Source: Lentisphaerota bacterium (GTDB lineage Bacteria; Verrucomicrobiota; Kiritimatiellia; RFP12; UBA3636). Taken from it: a stretch of DNA of 10,465 bases. The notes under the pieces were generated by a model. The model did no database searches. It was not told the origin of the DNA and saw nothing but the letters and a program-made list of their open reading frames with translations. Shown piece by piece: positions 7,499-10,465 of this stretch. The stretch spans positions 1-10,465 of the forward strand of contig JAAZAI010000199.1 in NCBI GenBank assembly GCA_012514445.1. Reading direction: 5' to 3'. Positions within the stretch are counted from its first letter, which is position 1; each line of letters begins with the position of its first letter. Made by a program: the position numbers and the translations under genes.

Positions 7499-8647
7499 AT
7501 GCTCGCCTACTGCATGAACGTCCATCCGGGCGAATCTCTGGAGGACCAGACCCGGAACCTCGAAGTCCACGCCGCTGCAGTCGCCGCGCGCTTCCGCCAA
7601 CTTCGCCCCGAGGACGCCGCGCACCCCTTCGGCATCGGCCTGCGCTTCGGTGCGCCCGCCGCCGCCGCGTTCGTCGCCTCGCCCGAGGCCCGGCGCCGCC
7701 TGCGCGCCGTCTGCGCCGAGCACCGCCTCGCCCCGTTCACGATGAACGCCTTCCCGTACGGCGCGTTCCACGATACCGCCGTGAAAGAAGAGGTCTACCG
7801 GCCCACTTGGAGCGACGCGCGACGCGTCCAGTACACCGCCGACGCCGCCCTCGCCCTCGCCCTGCTCATGCCGGAGGACGTCGCGCGCGGCAGCGTCTCC
7901 ACTGCGCCCCTGAGCTACAAGACCTTCCGCGAAAACCCCGAACCGGCCCTCGCCAACCTCGTCCTCGCCCTCCAGGCGATGCGCGCCGTCCACCGCAGCA
8001 CTGGCAAGCGACTCGTGCTCGCCATCGAGCCCGAACCCGGCTGCGACCCCGAGACGACCGCCGAGACGATCCGCGCCATCGACGCCGTCCGCGCCCGCGC
8101 CGGCGACGACCTCGCCGCCTACCTCGGCGTCTGCCTCGACACGGCCCATCTCGCCGTCGAATTCGAAGACCTCGCCGCGTCCGCGAACCAGTTCACGCAG
8201 GCCGGCATCGCCATCGGCAAATGCCAGGTCAGCGCCGCGCTCGAATGCGACGACACGCCCGCCGCCCGCCAGGCGCTCGCGCGCTTCGCCGAGGGCACGT
8301 ACCTCCACCAGACGTTCGCGAGGCGCTCCGACGGCGCGCTCCTGCGCTTCGGCGACCTGCCGGAGGCGCTGGCCGCGCCGGCCGCGCCCGGCGCCGTCCT
8401 GCGCACGCACTTCCACGTGCCGCTCTACGAGACGGGCGAGCCGCCGCTGCGCTCCACCGCGCACGCGCTGCGCGATCCCGCGTTCGCCGCGGCGCTGGCG
8501 GAAAACGGCTGCGACCAGTTCGAGGTCGAGACGTATACCTGGAACGTCTGGCGGCAGTGTGCGCACTCCGCCACGGACGTCGACGACGGCATCGCCCGAG
8601 AACTCGCCGCCGCCGCCGACATCTTCCCGGCAGCCTGCGGGAAATGA
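7499..8647 (+). CDS. eboE: EboE-like metabolite traffic protein (xylose-isomerase-type TIM barrel)
   Basis: The 382-residue product starts MLAYCMNVHPGES and continues with FGIGLRFGAPAA (44-55), FTMNAFPYGAFH (80-91), VKEEVYRPTW (95-104) and STAPLSYKTF (134-143). These are the conserved blocks of EboE proteins as I know them. It is a sugar-phosphate isomerase/epimerase-like TIM barrel. Likely metal or substrate residues are E177 (IEPEPGC), D214 and H217 (CLDTAH), H304/H306 and E342 (FEVETYTW). In cyanobacteria, algae-associated bacteria and others, EboE belongs to the ebo cluster (EboA-EboF), linked to moving small metabolites or isoprenoid-type precursors to the periplasm; its reaction is unknown. 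Here it stands alone, 23 bp after the beta-barrel-like gene. The ATG at 7499 is used because the family begins there and a modest ACGGGA box (7484-7489) precedes it. The longer open frame upstream overlaps the preceding gene and has no family similarity. Its stop codon abuts that of the converging AraC remnant. Confidence 0.85.
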   Translation: MLAYCMNVHPGESLEDQTRNLEVHAAAVAARFRQLRPEDAAHPFGIGLRFGAPAAAAFVASPEARRRLRAVCAEHRLAPFTMNAFPYGAFHDTAVKEEVYRPTWSDARRVQYTADAALALALLMPEDVARGSVSTAPLSYKTFRENPEPALANLVLALQAMRAVHRSTGKRLVLAIEPEPGCDPETTAETIRAIDAVRARAGDDLAAYLGVCLDTAHLAVEFEDLAASANQFTQAGIAIGKCQVSAALECDDTPAARQALARFAEGTYLHQTFARRSDGALLRFGDLPEALAAPAAPGAVLRTHFHVPLYETGEPPLRSTAHALRDPAFAAALAENGCDQFEVETYTWNVWRQCAHSATDVDDGIARELAAAADIFPAACGK

Positions 8648-8839
8648 TCAGCCGTGGCGGCGCATCGCGCCTGGGCTCTGCCCGAAGGCCTTCTTGAACG
8701 CACGCCCCATGTGCGAGAGGTCGGCATAGCCGCAATCCAGCGCGATTTCGGAAAGCCGCTGCACACCGGTCGTCACCCGGTCCCGCGCCAGACGCAGACG
8801 CGCGAGGCGGATTTCCTCCGCGGCGACGTCCCCGTTCAC
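8648..8839 (-). pseudogene. AraC-family regulator, C-terminal HTH remnant
   Basis: About 63 residues match the last part of an AraC/XylS DNA-binding domain: RLARLRLARDRV, then LSEIALDCGYADLSHMGRAF and KKAFGQSPGAMRR. This is the final linker helix, the second helix-turn-helix and the signature that closes AraC proteins (about 250-300 residues in full). The first helix-turn-helix and the whole ligand-sensing domain are missing. The frame stays open upstream past a GTG at 8839 and into the hydrolase gene, but that sequence is not AraC-like, so the 5' part has been lost rather than frameshifted. A lone second HTH is not expected to work as a regulator. In carbohydrate loci AraC proteins commonly control the neighbouring hydrolases, so this may once have regulated the xylanase genes upstream. 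The stop codon TCA (plus-strand view) directly follows the eboE stop. Confidence 0.82.
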
Positions 8840-8950
8840 GCCTGGTGGATACCGGATTCGCTCGAAATCGACCCAGAGGTCAAGGCGGCGGAGTTGACAT
8901 TCTGGCTGGAGTCCGGCCTGCGTCTGAACGTCCCGGACGACGGCGAATGA
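8840..8950. other. Junction of unknown origin between hydrolase and AraC remnants
   Basis: To the right the alpha/beta hydrolase stops resembling its family at about 8945-8955; to the left AraC similarity begins only at about 8830-8840. The roughly 110 bases between match neither gene. On the plus strand they read as an open frame ending in TGA at 8948-8950 with about 80% G/C at third positions by my count (33 of 41 codons). This is higher than the competing minus-strand frame (about 24 of 36). That could mean a piece of a different gene in opposite orientation, or simply chance in a GC-rich region. It marks a deletion or recombination scar, or an assembly join. Confidence 0.45.
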
Positions 8951-9599
8951 CGATGCTGCCGCCCAGTTCGTGGATTCGGCGTTCGACGATGTCGATGTTG
9001 TTCGCCACCGGCACCTCGACGTCCGCCTCGCCTGTCGCCGCGAAAATCGGAATGCGCGCCTCGACGATGGGGGCCAGGGCGTTGATCGGGTTCAGGGGTG
9101 AGCGCGTCATCGCCGCCTCGTCCATCGCGTAGGCGGCGGCCAGTCCATGGAACCGCGCCTCGGCGGCCGGCGTGCTGCGGTCCACCATGTTGCACACCGG
9201 CGCGTCGAGGTAGATGCAGGCGACTTTGTCGGGATTCTCGGAGGCATACCGCAGGGAGAAGAAGCCGCCCCAGCTCAGGCCGATGAGATTCACCTGGGGC
9301 GCAAGTCCCAGGCGGACGGCCAGCTCATGGAATTTCCGCAGAACGGTCTGCCCCTCGGGATTGGCCCGCGTGGCGAATGCGTCGACATGCGCGTGATAAA
9401 ATCCCCGCTTGAGCAGATCCTCCACGCCGACGCGTTCGACAAACGCCTCCGGCCAGACCATGCACCAGCTCCAGCGACCATCCCCCGCCGGCGTCTCGGG
9501 CTCGATGAACCAGGCGTCGTGCCCGTCCAGCTCGAACCGATGGCGCAATCCGCCATGCCAGGCATCCGTCTTCCACTCGCTCGGAAATTCAATCGGCAC
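8880..9599 (-). CDS. Alpha/beta hydrolase, truncated at C-terminus (catalytic His missing)
   Basis: The 239-residue product has the alpha/beta-hydrolase fold. The nucleophile elbow is GLSWGG (107-112, Ser109), followed by SENPDKVACIYLDAPV, and an acid-bearing turn ATGEADVEVPV (188-198, probable Asp193). It is a serine esterase or peptidase-like protein of the kind found beside xylan-degrading enzymes, where it could remove acyl side groups; the substrate is not known. The expected last element, a strand followed by a Gly-His-rich loop with the catalytic His, is absent. After IVI (216-218) the sequence turns into an Arg/Pro-rich tail unlike the family and stops at 8880. The triad is therefore incomplete and activity is doubtful. 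The start is GTG with a perfect AGGAGG five bases upstream, 31 bp after the GH10 remnant, so both were in one operon. Loss of about 25 or more residues by deletion is more likely than a single frameshift, since no other frame restores the His loop. Confidence 0.75.
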   Translation of the reverse strand: MPIEFPSEWKTDAWHGGLRHRFELDGHDAWFIEPETPAGDGRWSWCMVWPEAFVERVGVEDLLKRGFYHAHVDAFATRANPEGQTVLRKFHELAVRLGLAPQVNLIGLSWGGFFSLRYASENPDKVACIYLDAPVCNMVDRSTPAAEARFHGLAAAYAMDEAAMTRSPLNPINALAPIVEARIPIFAATGEADVEVPVANNIDIVERRIHELGGSIVIRRRPGRSDAGRTPARMSTPPP

Positions 9600-9604
9600 G
9601 TTTT

Positions 9605-9610
9605 CCTCCT
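9605..9610 (-). promoter_or_regulatory. Shine-Dalgarno AGGAGG for hydrolase
   Basis: CCTCCT on the plus strand reads AGGAGG on the coding strand, five bases before the GTG at 9599. It fixes the hydrolase start and shows that the translation signal is intact even though the gene has lost its end. Confidence 0.85.
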
Positions 9611-9630
9611 ATTCAGTTGAATCCGTAATC

Positions 9631-10191
9631 TCACGCTCCCGGAATGCGAATCACCCAGTCGGCGGGATGATTTTTCGTGAGGTGAATCTCTTGCCCGAAG
9701 GTCTTGCCGTTTGCGGTGATTTCAAGCTGATAGTTGCCGTAGAATCCACGGAACGCGGCGGTGGATCGCTCGCCGGAATCCACCTCCAGATTGGTTCGCC
9801 ACTCCTTTCCGAAAAGATTGCAGAGCATTCGATACATCGGTTTTTCTGTGGAATCGTAGCGGATGAACCCACTCCGATATACATTCTCGCCCGCCGTCAT
9901 ATCCCACTGCGGAGCGTAGGCGGCAAAGCCGTCCACAACGTTCCAGTAGAGGATCGCCTCCATTGCAGGATGACTGAACCAGATCGAATAGATATGGCGC
10001 AGTAGTTCCGCCTGCACCTCTTCATCGTCGGAATCGGACACATGCACATGCTGGACTGGATTGCCGCCCTTGTCGACGAAGGAGAACTCGGCCAGTCCCT
10101 GCCGATGCTGACGAATGCCGCTCTGAACACGATCATCCAGAAGATCCCGGCGCTTTTCAAATATCGCCAACGCCTCTCGGTAACTATTCAC
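9631..10191 (-). pseudogene. GH10 xylanase-like gene with internal deletion of catalytic core
   Basis: The open frame of 186 residues joins two ends of a larger glycoside hydrolase family 10 protein. Residues 1-51 (YREALAIFEKRRDLLDDRV, GIRQHRQG, FVDKGGNPVQHVHV) look like the N-terminal strand domain of long PVC-type GH10 enzymes. Residues of about 54-135 match the C-terminal part of the GH10 barrel (EEVQAELLRHIYSIWFSHPA, ILYWNVVDGFAAY, AGENVYRSGFIRYD, PKPMY-like EKPMY). They are followed by the usual beta-rich end (FRGFYGNYQLEI). The barrel between them, normally some 250-400 residues with the Asn-Glu acid/base and the nucleophile Glu, is missing; the join is near residue 51-55 (about 10030-10041). 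The frame is preserved, so a protein may be made, but it cannot be an active xylanase. The GTG start overlaps the stop of the upstream fragment as GTGA and has a full anti-SD match, so the 5' end is native. Base composition is lower in GC (about 57% in a 120-base sample) than the middle block. Confidence 0.8.
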
Positions 10192-10193
10192 AG

Positions 10194-10203
10194 CACCTCC
10201 TTT
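10194..10203 (-). promoter_or_regulatory. Full-length Shine-Dalgarno AAAGGAGGTG for GH10 gene
   Basis: The coding strand reads AAAGGAGGTG, complementary over ten bases to the 16S rRNA tail. Its GGAGG ends four bases before the GTG at 10191. It lies inside the last codons of the upstream fragment, giving a translationally coupled pair and deciding the GTG as the true start. Confidence 0.85.
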
Positions 10204-10396
10204 TTTTCATCCGGCATTCCCTTGTCGACGAGAAACACCTGGTCGCAGGAGATATCGCTCACGTCGGCGGCGCTGTCCGGATCGAAAAACGGGCCGGTGC
10301 ATTTCAGGCTCGCCCACACCTCGTACCGCCGCTCATGATAGGATGGATCGTAGTAGCGTCCGAGGTACATGATGTCGAGGGAACTGCCGATTACAT

Positions 10397-10420
10397 CGCG
10401 GAGACGCGGAGAGCGCGGAG
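10397..10420. repeat. CGCGGAGA tandem array (three units)
   Basis: CGCGGAGA at 10397-10404 and 10405-10412, then CGCGGAG at 10414-10420 after one inserted G. This resembles the short CGC(A/G)GAG-type repeats I recall as common in intergenic DNA of many environmental bacteria. It lies at the point where the gene fragment to its left loses protein-like character, so it marks the likely edge of the broken gene. Confidence 0.7.
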
Positions 10421-10465
10421 CCGTGATGCGTGAGCATGTTGACTTGCCTAAATATTGGGTATCTG

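Larger units (their letters stand above)
10188..10465 (-). pseudogene. 3' fragment of an unrecognised gene of the xylanase operon
   Basis: The frame is open from the window edge to TGA at 10188-10190. The last about 65 residues look like genuine protein: SSLDIMYLGRYYDP, SYHERRYEVWASLKCTGPFF, DVSDISCDQVFLVDKGMP. The aromatic beta pattern suggests the C-terminal beta-sandwich of a glycan-active or glycan-binding protein, but I cannot assign a family. Upstream of about 10390 the translation becomes low-quality (RITAPRSPRLRD) and crosses a CGCGGAG repeat array, so the N-terminal part is probably replaced by repeat-containing sequence. An internal ATG at 10370 would give 60 residues but has no good ribosome site. 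The stop overlaps the GH10 start by four bases, which shows the two were neighbours in one operon before the 5' end was lost. If the frame continues as coding beyond the window it could instead be a normal partial gene. Confidence 0.55.

Noticed and set aside
10426..10437. Small hairpin ATGC-GTGA-GCAT near the right edge
   Set aside because: The four-base stem has no T-run, is too weak for a terminator, and is expected by chance.
1..10465. CRISPR arrays, tRNA or rRNA genes, transposases, attachment sites, or a new defence island
   Set aside because: No regularly spaced repeats, cloverleaf-like or rRNA sequence, or transposase or integrase motifs were seen. The only defence-type gene is the single-chain restriction enzyme, with housekeeping genes as its neighbour on the one side visible.

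Overview
The window is GC-rich (hand counts of 120-base samples: about 65-72% over most of it, about 54-57% in two stretches). It is densely coding and comes from a Gram-negative (diderm) bacterium, because it encodes an LptD lipopolysaccharide-export porin and a second outer-membrane-type protein. The mix of a PVC-type GH10 xylanase remnant, a DUF6268-like envelope protein, an EboE homologue and an AraC remnant suggests the Verrucomicrobiota/Kiritimatiellota/Lentisphaerota side of the PVC superphylum. That placement is inference; there is no rRNA or other marker in the window.

Left block (87-2870, minus strand): one large gene for an MmeI-like type IIL/IIG restriction-modification enzyme. 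It carries a D-X9-EXK nuclease motif, methyltransferase motifs and a target-recognition region in one chain. The recognition part is markedly poorer in GC than the rest. A 131-bp divergent intergenic region follows, with a plausible promoter for the rightward genes.

Middle block (3002-8647, plus strand): four genes with short gaps (30, 52 and 23 bp), so probably one operon. They are ychF (ribosome-associated ATPase), lptD, a Pro-rich secreted protein that looks like an outer-membrane beta-barrel, and an EboE-like TIM-barrel protein. Three of the four have a known or suspected envelope or metabolite-export role. eboE appears here without any other ebo gene.

Right block (8648-10465, minus strand): a carbohydrate-utilisation operon that looks broken at several places. 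In transcription order it holds a 3' fragment of an unrecognised gene, a GH10 xylanase that has lost its catalytic core by an apparent in-frame internal deletion, an alpha/beta hydrolase that lost its C-terminus with the catalytic His, and the last helix-turn-helix of an AraC regulator. Start signals between the genes (AGGAGG boxes, a GTGA stop/start overlap) are intact, so the damage looks recent or is an assembly artefact. The AraC remnant ends exactly where eboE ends; the two convergent stop codons form TGATCA.

I see no CRISPR array, tRNA, rRNA, transposase or clear new multi-gene system. The points most worth following are the lower-GC recognition domain of the restriction enzyme, the LptD cysteine pattern, the lone eboE in an envelope operon, and the serial gene truncations on the right.
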